From Mesorhizobium sp. NZP2298 (GTDB taxonomy: Bacteria > Pseudomonadota > Alphaproteobacteria > Rhizobiales > Rhizobiaceae): a DNA stretch of 64,000 bases. A model generated the notes under the pieces. It was given only the letters and a program-made list of their open reading frames with translations. It had not been told where the DNA came from and ran no database searches. Below, piece after piece: positions 1-9,111 of this stretch; the first letter of the stretch is position 1, and each line of letters starts with the position of its first letter. The stretch lies in the NCBI RefSeq assembly GCF_013170825.1, contig NZ_CP033365.1:1302001-1366000 (forward strand), read 5' to 3'. The position numbers and the translations under genes were made by a program.

Positions 1-717
1 CCGACAACCGACCGCGCCGCTGTCGGGGAGATGCTCAAGGGGCTTGGCGGTACGCTCGACGTCATCATCCCGCGCGGCGGCAAAAGCCTGGTCGGGCGGG
101 TGCAGAGCGAGGCGCGCGTGCCGGTCTTTGCCCATCTCGAAGGCATCTGCCACCTCTACATCGACCGCTCGGCGGATCTCGACATGGCGGTGAAGATCGC
201 CGTCAACGCCAAGATGCGGCGCACCGGCGTCTGTGGCGCGGCCGAGACGCTGTTGGTCGACCGCGCGGTGGCGTCCACCCATCTGGTGCCGATCCTCGAC
301 GCACTGCGCGCCGCCGGCTGCGAGATCCATGCCGATGCCGAAGTGCTGAAACTGTTTTTCGATGCCAAGCCGGCTGATGATGCCGACTGGGTGACGGAAT
401 ATCTCGACGCCATCATCGCGGTGAAGCTGGTCGACGGCGTCAGCGGTGCGATCGAGCATATCGAGACCTTCTCCTCGCATCACACCGAGGCGATCATCGC
501 CGAAGATGCGAAGGCGGTGGAGCGGTTCTTCAACGAGATCGACTCGGCCATCCTGCTGCACAACGCCTCGACGCAATTCGCCGATGGCGGCGAGTTCGGC
601 ATGGGCGCCGAGATCGGCATCGCCACCGGAAAGATGCATGCGCGCGGGCCGGTCGGCGTCGAGCAACTGACCTCCTTCAAATACCGCGTGCGCGGGTCGG
701 GACAGGTGAGGCCTTGA
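1..717 (+). CDS. proA: Gamma-glutamyl phosphate reductase, C-terminal part (5' end outside window)
   Basis: Second enzyme of proline synthesis: NADPH-dependent reduction of gamma-glutamyl phosphate to glutamate semialdehyde, cytosolic. The frame is open from base 1, so the gene starts upstream. The visible 238 residues hold the family's conserved segment with the catalytic cysteine ([15 protein letters not shown]) and the ending [11 protein letters not shown]. nadD follows within about 30 bp, as in the usual rhizobial obg-proB-proA-nadD order, so proB is expected just upstream of the window. Confidence 0.95.
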   Translation, partial: PTTDRAAVGEMLKGLGGTLDVIIPRGGKSLVGRVQSEARVPVFAHLEGICHLYIDRSADLDMAVKIAVNAKMRRTGVCGAAETLLVDRAVASTHLVPILDALRAAGCEIHADAEVLKLFFDAKPADDADWVTEYLDAIIAVKLVDGVSGAIEHIETFSSHHTEAIIAEDAKAVERFFNEIDSAILLHNASTQFADGGEFGMGAEIGIATGKMHARGPVGVEQLTSFKYRVRGSGQVRP

Positions 718-744
718 CGCTTTTCGTTGCTAGAGCCTGAGGCT

Positions 745-1377
745 ATGCTGGCATCCTCCGAACCGGCGGTCCCCTCCCGTTACCTGAAGATGCCGCATGC
801 CGAAAAGGGCCTCACCGTCGGCCTGTTCGGCGGCTCGTTCAACCCGCCGCATGCCGGTCATGCACTGGTCGCCGAGATTGCGCTCAGGCGCCTGGCGCTC
901 GACCAGCTGTGGTGGATGGTCACGCCAGGCAATCCGTTGAAGAGCACGCGCGAGCTGGCGCCGCTGGCCGAGCGGCTGCAACTGTCGGAGCGGATCGCCA
1001 AGAACCCGAAAATCAAGGTCACCGCCTTCGAGGCGGCGCATCATGTGCGCTATACCGCCGACACGCTGGCCCTGGTCAAGGCGCGCAATCCGGGCGTCGA
1101 CTTCGTCTGGATCATGGGCGCGGACAGTTTGCGCGACTTTCACCGTTGGCAGCGCTGGCGCGAAATCGTGCTGACCTTCCCGATCGCGGTCATCGACCGT
1201 CCGGGCGCGACGCTGTCGTTCCTGTCGTCGGTCGTCGCCAAGACCTTCGACTATGCCCGCATCGACGAAGGCGACGCGCCGCGGCTCGCCCGCATGAAGG
1301 CGCCGGCCTGGACCTTCATCCACGGCCCGCGCTCGTCGCTGTCGTCGAGCGCGATCCGGAAGATGGCAAAGGGGTGA
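745..1377 (+). CDS. nadD: Nicotinate-nucleotide adenylyltransferase
   Basis: Transfers AMP from ATP to nicotinate mononucleotide in NAD synthesis. The nucleotidyltransferase signature GLFGGSFNPPHAGH lies near the N-terminus, and the C-terminal SSLSSSAIRK matches the SxTxxR-type ATP-binding motif. Possible starts are TTG 727, ATG 745 and ATG 790. ATG 745 is chosen as the longest ATG form; 790 gives a more typical N-terminus (MPHAEKG) and cannot be excluded. In many rhizobia rsfS follows directly; here about 5 kb of other genes intervene. Confidence 0.93.
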   Translation: MLASSEPAVPSRYLKMPHAEKGLTVGLFGGSFNPPHAGHALVAEIALRRLALDQLWWMVTPGNPLKSTRELAPLAERLQLSERIAKNPKIKVTAFEAAHHVRYTADTLALVKARNPGVDFVWIMGADSLRDFHRWQRWREIVLTFPIAVIDRPGATLSFLSSVVAKTFDYARIDEGDAPRLARMKAPAWTFIHGPRSSLSSSAIRKMAKG

Positions 1378-1581
1378 TTGGTCCAGCATCACCGACAGCG
1401 CTCAATAGTAAGTGAGCGATCCGGCAGCGTTCGCTGCTATCGCAACCCTGACATTGACGGGCTACGGCGCCTCTGCCATCAAAGACGAGTTCGTCGGCGA
1501 TACAGTTGATCGCGTGCGAGCGCTGTCTACATCAATTTTTATCTCTTTAATTTTTACCTCTTTTCGGCGGGGGAAGTTGTT

Positions 1582-3039
1582 GTGAGAATTAGTTTCGGCA
1601 AAAGGTATGGGGGCTTGGCGCACGGGTTGGACTGCCCTTGTCATAGTCCGCTTGCACTCAACCTCTTCGATCGATTGAACAGAGACATTTCACGCCGCTC
1701 TGTTCTTTCCGGTATCGCCGGGATGTTCGGTGTTTCGGCGCTCGGCCTTGCATCCCCATCCTTCGCGCAGGCAGCGGGTAAGCCGATCCTGCTCAGCAAT
1801 GCCAGGATCTTCGACGGCCAGGCAAGCAAGCTCATCGAAGGCAAGTCTGTCCTTATCGACGGGAAGACGATCAAGGCTCTGCTTGGCGCCAGCGAAACGG
1901 TTGCCGATGCCGAGGTTATCGACTGCGCAGGTGGCACGCTGATGCCGGGCATGATAGATGCCCACTGGCATGCCTTGCTTGCCGGTATCTCGCAGGTCGC
2001 GGCCATGACAGCCGACGTCCCTTACGTCCATCTCGTCGCCGCGCAGGAGGCCGAGCGGACAGTGTTGCGCGGCTTCACGACGGTTCGTGATGTCGGTGGT
2101 CCGTCATTTGCTTTGAAGCGCGCCATCGATGAAGGGCGACTGGTGGGTCCCCGCATCTATCCTTCCGGCGCCATGATCTCGCAAACTTCGGGGCATGGCG
2201 ACTTCCGCATGCGCACGGATTTGCCGCGCACGCCGCAAAGCAACGCAAGCCTGGCGGAAGAGGCTGGCATCGCCGAGATCGCCGATGGTGAGGCGGAAGT
2301 CCTGCGCCGTGTACGCGAGCAGCTCATGCTGGGGGCGAGCCAGATCAAGATCATGGGCGGGGGAGGCGTCGCCTCGCCGTACGACCCGATCGATGTTGTG
2401 CAATACACTGAAGCCGAGATGAAGGCTGCCGTATCCGCGGCGGCAGACTGGGGCACCTATGTGTGCATCCACGCCTATACGCCCGCCGCCGTGCAGCGTG
2501 CGGTCGCCAGCGGTGTGAAGTCGATCGAGCATGGCCAACTCGCCGACGAGGAGACCGCCAAGCGCATAGCCGATGCAGATGCGTGGTGGAGCATCCAGCC
2601 CTTCCTTGCCGACGAGGATGCCAACACCTACGCCTTGCCGGAACAGCGCGCGCAGCAGCAGACAATCGCCGAAGGTACGGCGCGGGCCGTCGAGCTTGGG
2701 CGCAAATACAAAATCAAGATGGCCCTGGGTACGGATATCCTGTTCAACCCGAAAGGCACCTCGACACAGGGAAAGCAACTCGCCAAGTTCAGCCGGTGGT
2801 ATGAAAATGTCGATGTGTTGCGGCTGCTGACCAGCGGCAATGCCGAGCTTGCCGGCCTTTCCGGCCCGCGCAATCCGTACCCCGGAAAACTCGGACGCAT
2901 CGAACCCGACGCCTATGCCGACGTGCTCATCGTCGACGGCAATCCGCTCGAGGACATTTCCCTCATCGCAAATCCGGATCGGACGTTGAAGCTCATCATG
3001 AAGGATGGGCGCATCCACAAGAACACGCTGGGGGGATGA
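1582..3039 (+). CDS. Tat-exported metal-dependent amidohydrolase (imidazolonepropionase/prolidase-like)
   Basis: A 485-residue Amidohydro_1 family enzyme. The N-terminus carries a twin-arginine motif (SRRSVLSG) followed by a hydrophobic stretch and SFAQA, so export by Tat and cleavage near AQA are inferred. Metal-site motifs are visible: MIDAHWHALL (HxH), QIKIMGGGGV (the lysine that is usually carboxylated), VCIHAYT, SIEHGQL and the late aspartate LGTDILF. The substrate is unknown; relatives hydrolyse dipeptides, organophosphates or imidazolonepropionate. GTG 1582 has GGGGGAAG upstream; an internal TTG at 1675 would give a shorter Tat n-region. It overlaps the next gene by four bases. Confidence 0.85.
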   Translation: MRISFGKRYGGLAHGLDCPCHSPLALNLFDRLNRDISRRSVLSGIAGMFGVSALGLASPSFAQAAGKPILLSNARIFDGQASKLIEGKSVLIDGKTIKALLGASETVADAEVIDCAGGTLMPGMIDAHWHALLAGISQVAAMTADVPYVHLVAAQEAERTVLRGFTTVRDVGGPSFALKRAIDEGRLVGPRIYPSGAMISQTSGHGDFRMRTDLPRTPQSNASLAEEAGIAEIADGEAEVLRRVREQLMLGASQIKIMGGGGVASPYDPIDVVQYTEAEMKAAVSAAADWGTYVCIHAYTPAAVQRAVASGVKSIEHGQLADEETAKRIADADAWWSIQPFLADEDANTYALPEQRAQQQTIAEGTARAVELGRKYKIKMALGTDILFNPKGTSTQGKQLAKFSRWYENVDVLRLLTSGNAELAGLSGPRNPYPGKLGRIEPDAYADVLIVDGNPLEDISLIANPDRTLKLIMKDGRIHKNTLGG

Positions 3040-3857
3040 TCTTGAGAGCAATCCTTGGGATAGGCATGCTTGCCGTCTCCGCCTTCGTTTCCATGGAAGC
3101 AAGGGCGGCTGACGTGCTTGCGGGAAGCGCCGATACGACCGCGGATGGCGAAAAGAACTGGGCCCTGCAGGTCACGCCCTATCTCTGGGCGGCGGGCATC
3201 AACGGCGACATATCGCCTTTCCGCAGGGCACCGACCATTGGTGTCGACAAATCATTCTCGGACGTCATGAATGATTTGAACATCGGCGGCTTCATCAATG
3301 TATGGGGGCGCTACGACCGCTTGGTCTTCTCCGCCGACGCCATGTATGTCGACACGACAGACGAGAAAGCAACTGGCCCGCTTCCGCCCCTGCCCCCGCC
3401 ATTGCCGCAAATCCCCAGCATCAGCGGCAGCGTGGACACCAAGGAATTCACATCGACACTGCAGGCCGGCTATCGTGTCTACGACAGTCCAGCCTTCACC
3501 CTGGATGCGCTGGGCGGTGTTCGCTTGTGGCATATCTCCAACCGGGTGACCGTGCAGGCGGCAGGATTGTCGGGCAGCTACAAGGAAAGCTTTGGATGGG
3601 CTGATCCGGTCGTTGGCGCGCGCGCCTTTCTCAGGATGACGGACAAACTCTCGGCGCAGGTTCAGGCGGATGTCGGCGGCTTCAACGTCGGGTCCAAAAC
3701 CACCTGGCAGGTGCTGGCAACCGCCAACTACATCATAAACGACCATCTTTCCGTCTCGGGTGGCTACAAAGTACTCAGTGTCGACTACGAGTCCGGCGGT
3801 CACGTCTTCGATTCTCGATTGTCTGGGCCGGTGCTGGGGGTGACCTGGCGATTCTAA
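3036..3857 (+). CDS. Outer-membrane beta-barrel protein
   Basis: A 273-residue protein with a Sec signal peptide (cleavage near MEARA/ADV). It has alternating aromatic/polar strands (VTPYLWAAGINGD, TLQAGYRVYDS, VSGGYKVLSVDYESGG) and ends in an aromatic residue (VLGVTWRF), as barrel proteins recognised by BamA do. Its ATG overlaps the stop of the Tat amidohydrolase (ATGA), so the two are translationally coupled. A porin-like or surface role beside a periplasmic hydrolase is inferred. A proline-rich stretch (PLPPLPPPLPQIP) probably forms a loop. No closer family is claimed. Confidence 0.75.
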   Translation: MILRAILGIGMLAVSAFVSMEARAADVLAGSADTTADGEKNWALQVTPYLWAAGINGDISPFRRAPTIGVDKSFSDVMNDLNIGGFINVWGRYDRLVFSADAMYVDTTDEKATGPLPPLPPPLPQIPSISGSVDTKEFTSTLQAGYRVYDSPAFTLDALGGVRLWHISNRVTVQAAGLSGSYKESFGWADPVVGARAFLRMTDKLSAQVQADVGGFNVGSKTTWQVLATANYIINDHLSVSGGYKVLSVDYESGGHVFDSRLSGPVLGVTWRF

Positions 3858-4186
3858 TGATCCGTGCCCAATCGATGACGATGTCAGGCCCCCCGATGAA
3901 TGCGACCCAATCCGATGGGTTGTCTGAAGGCCGTGTACATCGATCATGATCGTGCTCAACGGTGTACGGGCCGAACGACCACGCTGCACGGTGCGATCCA
4001 CCTTGGAGTATTCGTCGTGTTCCTTTGATTGCAGCCGTGCCGTAAAGATCTAGATATCCAATTGACGTACTGCACAGGAGTTTGGCCGGCAAAGCGTCGT
4101 TTCAAGCACCGTGAAGCGGCTGCCGCCGCTGCCATGTCGCTTTTATTGCTCCCTTGGCAGGGTTTCCCAGGCAATCCTGAGCAGAC
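3858..4186. other. Intergenic stretch between the barrel gene and the MFS gene
   Basis: No convincing gene, RNA or repeat was recognised in these 329 bases. An alanine-run frame from 4029 and an antisense frame lack a recognisable family. The stretch must hold the MFS promoter. No clear TTGACA/TATAAT pair was found. Confidence 0.5.
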
Positions 4187-5485
4187 ATGCCGATTCTCGA
4201 TGAAAACCGCACCGAAACCGACCGCGGGCATGGCAGTGCGCCCACGCCGCTGATCGCGATTGCCAGCGTCATCGTGTCGATGGCGCTGATCGCCATCGGC
4301 AACGGGCTGATGTTCGCCTACATCCCGGTCCGGCTCGGCGTCGAGGGTTTCGATCCGACCTGGGCCGGGCTGATCATAACCGGCCTGTCGGCCGGCGGCC
4401 TCGCCGGCTGCATCCTCACCGGACCACTGGTGCGCAGAGTCGGCCATGCCCGCGCCTTCATGGTGCTGTCGGCGCTGATCGCGCTGGCCAATGCCGCCGT
4501 CGGCGCCGGGCCGTATCCGGTTTTGTGGATCGCCGCCCGTGCCCTTTACGGCTTTGCCATATGCGGCCTGTTCATCGTCGCGCAGAGCTGGCTGAACGAT
4601 GCGGTCGCCAATGCGATACGTGGCAGGGTGATGGCCTTTTTCTACGTCGCCTACGTCGCCGGGCTGGGTGTCGGCTATGCGACGCTGGCGCTGGTCGATA
4701 TCAAAACGGCGGACGCGCCGCTGATCGGCATCGTCTTCACCGCTCTGTCGATCCTGCCCGTCGGCATGACGCGGCTGGCGCAGCCACCCGCTCCGCAGGC
4801 GGCCTCGGTGGCGCTGCGCCGCGCCTGGCGGATCTCGCCGGTCGGTGTTGCCGGCATGCTGGCGGTCGGCGGGCTGTCCATGTCGATTGCGGGTTTCGCG
4901 CCGATCCATGCGACGGCCAAGGGTTACAGCCAGGCCGATGTGGCGCTGCTGCTTTCGGTGATGCCGCTCGGCACGCTGATCCTGCAGCTTCCCTTCGGCT
5001 GGATTTCCGACCGCACCGACCGCCGTTACGTGCTGATCGGAGCGTCCGCGCTAGCTGCGGCGGCCGGCATGTTCGCGCTCGGTTTCGACGGCGGCGCGCT
5101 GCCGGCGCTGCTGGTGATCTATATCTTGTGGGACGGCGCCTCGGAATCGATCTATTCGCTGTCCAGCGCGCATGCCGCCGACCGTGCCGGCAAGGACGAC
5201 ATGGTGACGCTGTCCAGCTCGCTCTTGTTTGCCTGGTCGCTGGCCGGTTTTGTGGTGCCGGGCATCGTGACGGCGCTGTCGGCCGTCTTCGGCACGCAAG
5301 CCTTCATCTATGTGGCAATCGTCATTGCCTGTGCTTTCTGCCTTTTCGTGCTGTTGCGTGTGTTCACCACACAGGCCGTGCCTGCCACTGAGACCGGCAG
5401 CTTCGCACCGATGACGGCGCAGGCGCCGCTGCCGGTCGAACTCGCCTATGCGCCGGACGAGCCCGCAGGCCGGGCCAAGGACTGA
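4187..5485 (+). CDS. MFS transporter (YcaD-like)
   Basis: A 432-residue inner-membrane protein with about 12 hydrophobic helices. Helices 1-6 are seen from VIVSMALIAIGNGL onward and the second half from VGVAGMLAVGGLSM. The loop GWISDRTDRRY between helices 8 and 9 matches the conserved MFS loop signature. The substrate cannot be told from sequence. The C-terminal tail of about 40 residues is hydrophilic. It lies convergent to the MscS gene. The start is ATG 4187 with only a weak ribosome site. Confidence 0.85.
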   Translation: MPILDENRTETDRGHGSAPTPLIAIASVIVSMALIAIGNGLMFAYIPVRLGVEGFDPTWAGLIITGLSAGGLAGCILTGPLVRRVGHARAFMVLSALIALANAAVGAGPYPVLWIAARALYGFAICGLFIVAQSWLNDAVANAIRGRVMAFFYVAYVAGLGVGYATLALVDIKTADAPLIGIVFTALSILPVGMTRLAQPPAPQAASVALRRAWRISPVGVAGMLAVGGLSMSIAGFAPIHATAKGYSQADVALLLSVMPLGTLILQLPFGWISDRTDRRYVLIGASALAAAAGMFALGFDGGALPALLVIYILWDGASESIYSLSSAHAADRAGKDDMVTLSSSLLFAWSLAGFVVPGIVTALSAVFGTQAFIYVAIVIACAFCLFVLLRVFTTQAVPATETGSFAPMTAQAPLPVELAYAPDEPAGRAKD

Positions 5486-5542
5486 AGGCTGTTTGTCTCG
5501 CCGCAACGCCGGGCGGAAACCGCTCCGGATTGCCGCGATTGC

Positions 5543-6394
5543 TTACTGCTTGCGAGCTTCGGGCGCCGGCGCTTCCGGTGGCGGCAGCGGAATGGAAATA
5601 CCCTCGCTGTCGAAAGCCTGCTTGGCGCGTTTCGTCATGTCGATATTCGTGGAGAAGTAGTCGGCCGCCGAGGTCCAGTAGCGCAAGGTAAGCGAAACGG
5701 TCGTGTCGCCGAGGCTTGCCACGAAGGCGATCGGCGCCGGTTCGCGACGGATGCGTTTCTCGGCGCCGGCAATGGCAAGCAATGTCTTCTGGGCGCCGTC
5801 GATGTCGTTCCACGAGCCGATACTCAGGCTGATATCGGCGCGGCGCACGCCATTGCGCGAGAAATTGCGCACCGGCTGGTTCCACAGCGTCGAATTGGGC
5901 GCCAGTATGTAGAGGCCGTCGGCGGTCCTGAGCTTGGTGGCGAACAGGCCGATTTCCTCGACCGAACCGGCAATGGAACCGACCTCGACGGATTCGCCGA
6001 TGCGGAACGGCCGCAGCGCCAGGAGCATGATGCCGGCGGCGATGTTCTGCAGCGTACCTTGCAGCGCCAGCCCGATGGCGAGGCCGATGGCGCCGATGGC
6101 GGCGATGATCGAGGCGGTCTGCACGCCGAACTGGCCGAGCACCATGATGACGACGAGGATCAGGATGGCGTAGCGAACGATCTTGGAAAAGAAATGCCGC
6201 AACGTCGCATCGAAACCGTGGATATGACCCAGGCCGGCAAAGATCGAACGCTCGGCGAGGCCTGCGACGATGTAACCGACCACCAGGAGGATGACGGCGC
6301 CGATGGCGGAGAAGGAATAGGAGACGATCAGCGTGCTGAGCTGCGCGAGGCCGGCCTGAACGGTGAGAAGGGTGTCTTGCGGGTCGATCGGCAT
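5543..6394 (-). CDS. Small mechanosensitive channel, MscS family
   Basis: A 283-residue inner-membrane channel opened by membrane tension. Three hydrophobic segments precede the glycine/alanine-rich pore helix (ASIIAAIGAIGLAIGLALQGTLQNIAAG), followed by the beta domain (PFRIGESVEVGSIAGSVEEIGLFATKL), as in MscS. The length is near that of E. coli MscS (286). The C-terminus is proline-rich (PLPPPEAPAPEARKQ). It is a single gene, convergent with the MFS gene and divergent from rsfS. Confidence 0.92.
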   Translation of the reverse strand: MPIDPQDTLLTVQAGLAQLSTLIVSYSFSAIGAVILLVVGYIVAGLAERSIFAGLGHIHGFDATLRHFFSKIVRYAILILVVIMVLGQFGVQTASIIAAIGAIGLAIGLALQGTLQNIAAGIMLLALRPFRIGESVEVGSIAGSVEEIGLFATKLRTADGLYILAPNSTLWNQPVRNFSRNGVRRADISLSIGSWNDIDGAQKTLLAIAGAEKRIRREPAPIAFVASLGDTTVSLTLRYWTSAADYFSTNIDMTKRAKQAFDSEGISIPLPPPEAPAPEARKQ

Positions 6395-6637
6395 GGCGTG
6401 ATTCCGGTTGGTCGGTCAGCCGATAACCGCCGCGCGACGCCTGGGTTCCGATCTTTTTTGCGTGCCGCATGGAACAAGCGGGCAATCGGCGAGTTCGCGT
6501 GAGTCGGGGCTGCGTCTTGAAACTGCAACGGAACTCTGCCTATCTAAGTGGTGTCACCTGCTTTTGGGGGTGATTTGGTTGTTCTTGCTGCGAAAGGAAA
6601 TACACTGAGAACAGCACTGCGGAAGAAGGCCGATATC

Positions 6638-7015
6638 ATGCCTTCGCCGGCCGGGATCAGCGTAGACGACGCCGTGTCCCGCGCCATCAAGACAGTCCTT
6701 GCCAGTCTGGAAGACTCCAAGGCCGAAAATATTGTCTCAATCGACATTCAGGGGAAATCGAGCCTCGGCGACTATATGGTTGTCGCGTCGGGCCGATCGC
6801 ACCGTCATGTCTCGGCTGTCGCCGACCATCTCCTCAAGGCGCTCAAGGATGCCGGCCTCGGCACGGCGCGCGTCGAGGGGCTCTCCGGTGCCGACTGGGT
6901 CCTGATCGATTCGGGCGATATCATCGTCCACGTCTTCCGCCCCGAAGTCCGCGAATTCTACAATCTCGAAAAGATGTGGCAGGCGCCGGATCTCGAGGAA
7001 GAGACCCTTCACTAA
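6638..7015 (+). CDS. rsfS: Ribosomal silencing factor
   Basis: A 125-residue RsfS/Iojap protein. It binds L14 on the 50S subunit and blocks joining of subunits when nutrients are short. Family motifs are visible: DIQGKSSLGDYMVVASG, RVEGLSGADWVLIDSGD and VHVFRPEVREFYNLEKMW. ATG 6638 is preferred because AGAAGG lies 8 bases upstream. The frame stays open to GTG 6548, which would add 30 residues. rlmH follows 73 bp downstream, the common rhizobial order. Confidence 0.93.
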   Translation: MPSPAGISVDDAVSRAIKTVLASLEDSKAENIVSIDIQGKSSLGDYMVVASGRSHRHVSAVADHLLKALKDAGLGTARVEGLSGADWVLIDSGDIIVHVFRPEVREFYNLEKMWQAPDLEEETLH

Positions 7016-7088
7016 GCTGCTTCGTGTCGTTGCCCGGAAGTCGGATTTCGCCTTTGGGTGACGTGCATTAACGGCTTATAGAGGCGGG

Positions 7089-7571
7089 ATGAAGATTTCA
7101 GTTCATGCCGTGGGCCGAATGAAAGCCGGCCCCGAGAGGGAATTGGCCGACCGCTATTTCGAGCGCTTCGCCAAGAGCGGACCCGCGGTCGGGCTCGAAT
7201 TCTCCGGGGTCACCGAGATTGCCGAGGGTCGCGCGCAAAGCGCCAGCGAACGCCAACGTGACGAGAGCTCGAGGCTGCTGGCGCAGTTGCAGCCGGGCAC
7301 GGCCCTTATCCTGCTCGATGAACGCGGCAAGAGCCTTTCCTCGCAGGATTTCGCCGATCGCATCGGACAGTTGCGCGATGGCGGGCGCAAGGCGCTGGTA
7401 CTCGCCATAGGCGGCGCCGATGGTCACGACTCGTCGCTGCGCGGCCAAGCCGATCTGGTGCTGTCGTTCGGTGCGCTGACCTGGCCGCATCAGCTGGTTC
7501 GGGTGATGGTGGGGGAGCAGCTCTACAGGGTGGCGACGATCCTTTCCGGCCACCCCTATCACAGATCCTGA
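7089..7571 (+). CDS. rlmH: 23S rRNA (pseudouridine1915-N3)-methyltransferase
   Basis: A 160-residue SPOUT methyltransferase that methylates pseudouridine 1915 in helix 69 of 23S rRNA on the assembled 70S ribosome. The knotted SAM-binding core is visible as LILLDERGKSLSSQDFA, VLAIGGADGH and LTWPHQLVRVMVGEQLYR, ending in the conserved SGHPYHRS. The length is typical. It probably shares a transcript with rsfS. Confidence 0.96.
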   Translation: MKISVHAVGRMKAGPERELADRYFERFAKSGPAVGLEFSGVTEIAEGRAQSASERQRDESSRLLAQLQPGTALILLDERGKSLSSQDFADRIGQLRDGGRKALVLAIGGADGHDSSLRGQADLVLSFGALTWPHQLVRVMVGEQLYRVATILSGHPYHRS

Positions 7572-7739
7572 AAGCTCCCGAATCGCACCGAATTCCGCCC
7601 CAATGCCGCGCGAGATCGGGCTGGGAGACTATCTTTCCATGTGCATGCCGTTATCCCAGTACAACCGCGCGGTTTTGGGCGACAGGCGTTAACATGGTTG
7701 ATGGTTCGTTAACGAAGCCGCGGATAGAGTCGACCGGGA

Positions 7740-9110
7740 ATGTCTGAAGGCTGGAAATCGACACCGGGCTCAACAAGGGGCTCATCAACCGGGCGCTTCG
7801 GGCGCGCGCGTTGCGGCATCGCGGCGGCGGCGATCCTTTTGTCGCTCCACGCGGCGCGGGCCGAGAACACGCTCGACATGGCGCCTGATCCGGACCAGAG
7901 CCGCGCCGAGTACGAGCAGGTTTCCAAGGAAATAACGCTGTCGTCGGAACGGCTGGCCAAGCTTGCCGCCGATATCGCTGCGGTCAAGAAGGACCATGCC
8001 TCGATCACCGCCGCGCTGATCCAGTCGGCGATGACCGAGCAGAAGCTTGGCCAGGACATCGAGGATATCGGCGCCAAGCTGGAGGGGCTGAAGGGCCAGC
8101 AACAGAAGATCCGCGCGTCGCTTGTGGCGCGGCGCGACGTGCTGGCCGAAGTGCTGGGCGCGTTGCAGCGCATGGGACTCAACCCGCCGCCGGCGATTCT
8201 GGTCAAGCCGGAGGACGCGCTGTCGTCGGTGCGCAGCGCCATCCTGCTCGGCGCCGTGGTGCCGGAATTGCGCCAGCAGACCGACCGCCTGCTGGCCGAC
8301 CTCAAGGAGCAGACCCGGGTGACGGCTTCGATCGAGGCCGAGCGGGCGCGGCTGACGGAAGCGGTCGGCGAGCAGGTGGCGGAAAAGAAGCGGCTCGGCA
8401 TGCTGCTCGAAGCCAAGCAGAAGCTCGAGGCCGATACGCAGGCGCAAATGGCGGCCGAACAACAGCGTTCAGAGCAACTGGCGGCCAAGGCCTCCAGCCT
8501 GAAGGACCTGATCGCCTCGCTCGAAGCGCAGGCCGACAAGACCCGCAAGGCCGCTGATGCCGCCAAGGTGGCCGCCGCGGGCCAAGCGGGTGACGATAAG
8601 ACGGGCGGCGACACAACGGCATCGCTGGCGGCAATCCCTGTCCCCGAAGGCAACCGGCTCACCGCGACGGCCCCGTTCTCGGCGCTGCAGGGGCAGATCG
8701 CGCTGCCGGTCACCGGCCGCATCAAGCGCCGTTTCGGCGCCGATGACGGTAACGGCGCAGTGATGCTTGGCGACATGCTTGCGACACAATCGGGAGCCAT
8801 CGTTACCGCGCCGGCGGATGGGAATGTGCTTTATGCGGGGCCGTTTCGCTCCTATGGTCAACTCTTGATCCTGAATGCCGGCGACGGTTATCATGTCGTT
8901 CTGGCGGGGATGAGCAGAATCAGCGTCGTGACTGGCCAGTCGGTGCTCGCAGGAGAGCCGGTCGGCGCGATGGGAGAGGCCCGGGTGGCAAGCACCTCGG
9001 TTTCGAAGAATGCAAATGCCACGCCGGAACTCTATGTCGAGTTCCGCAAGGATGGAAAACCCGTCGATCCGGCCCCATGGTGGGCGGACCGTTTTTCTGG
9101 AAGGACGTGA
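7740..9110 (+). CDS. EnvC-like murein hydrolase activator
   Basis: A 456-residue periplasmic protein. A signal peptide with a long basic n-region (hydrophobic AAAAILLSLHAARA) precedes a long coiled coil (about residues 55-270: EQVSKEITLSSERLAKLAADI and onward). A C-terminal LytM/M23 domain starts near residue 315 (ITAPADG-type segment and SYGQLLILNAGDGYHVV). The zinc-binding HxxxD and HxH residues of active M23 peptidases are not present in order, so it is probably a non-enzymatic activator of amidases, as EnvC is. It ends one base before the ctpA start, so the two form an operon. Confidence 0.88.
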   Translation: MSEGWKSTPGSTRGSSTGRFGRARCGIAAAAILLSLHAARAENTLDMAPDPDQSRAEYEQVSKEITLSSERLAKLAADIAAVKKDHASITAALIQSAMTEQKLGQDIEDIGAKLEGLKGQQQKIRASLVARRDVLAEVLGALQRMGLNPPPAILVKPEDALSSVRSAILLGAVVPELRQQTDRLLADLKEQTRVTASIEAERARLTEAVGEQVAEKKRLGMLLEAKQKLEADTQAQMAAEQQRSEQLAAKASSLKDLIASLEAQADKTRKAADAAKVAAAGQAGDDKTGGDTTASLAAIPVPEGNRLTATAPFSALQGQIALPVTGRIKRRFGADDGNGAVMLGDMLATQSGAIVTAPADGNVLYAGPFRSYGQLLILNAGDGYHVVLAGMSRISVVTGQSVLAGEPVGAMGEARVASTSVSKNANATPELYVEFRKDGKPVDPAPWWADRFSGRT

Positions 9111-9111
9111 A

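Noticed and set aside
4029..4253. Alanine-rich small frame before the MFS gene
   Set aside because: Overlaps the MFS start in another frame, lacks a ribosome site and has no family resemblance.
7688..7713. Two GTTAAC motifs as a possible CtrA site before the EnvC-like gene
   Set aside because: Spacing between the TTAA cores is 16 bases, not the 7 required for TTAA-N7-TTAA.
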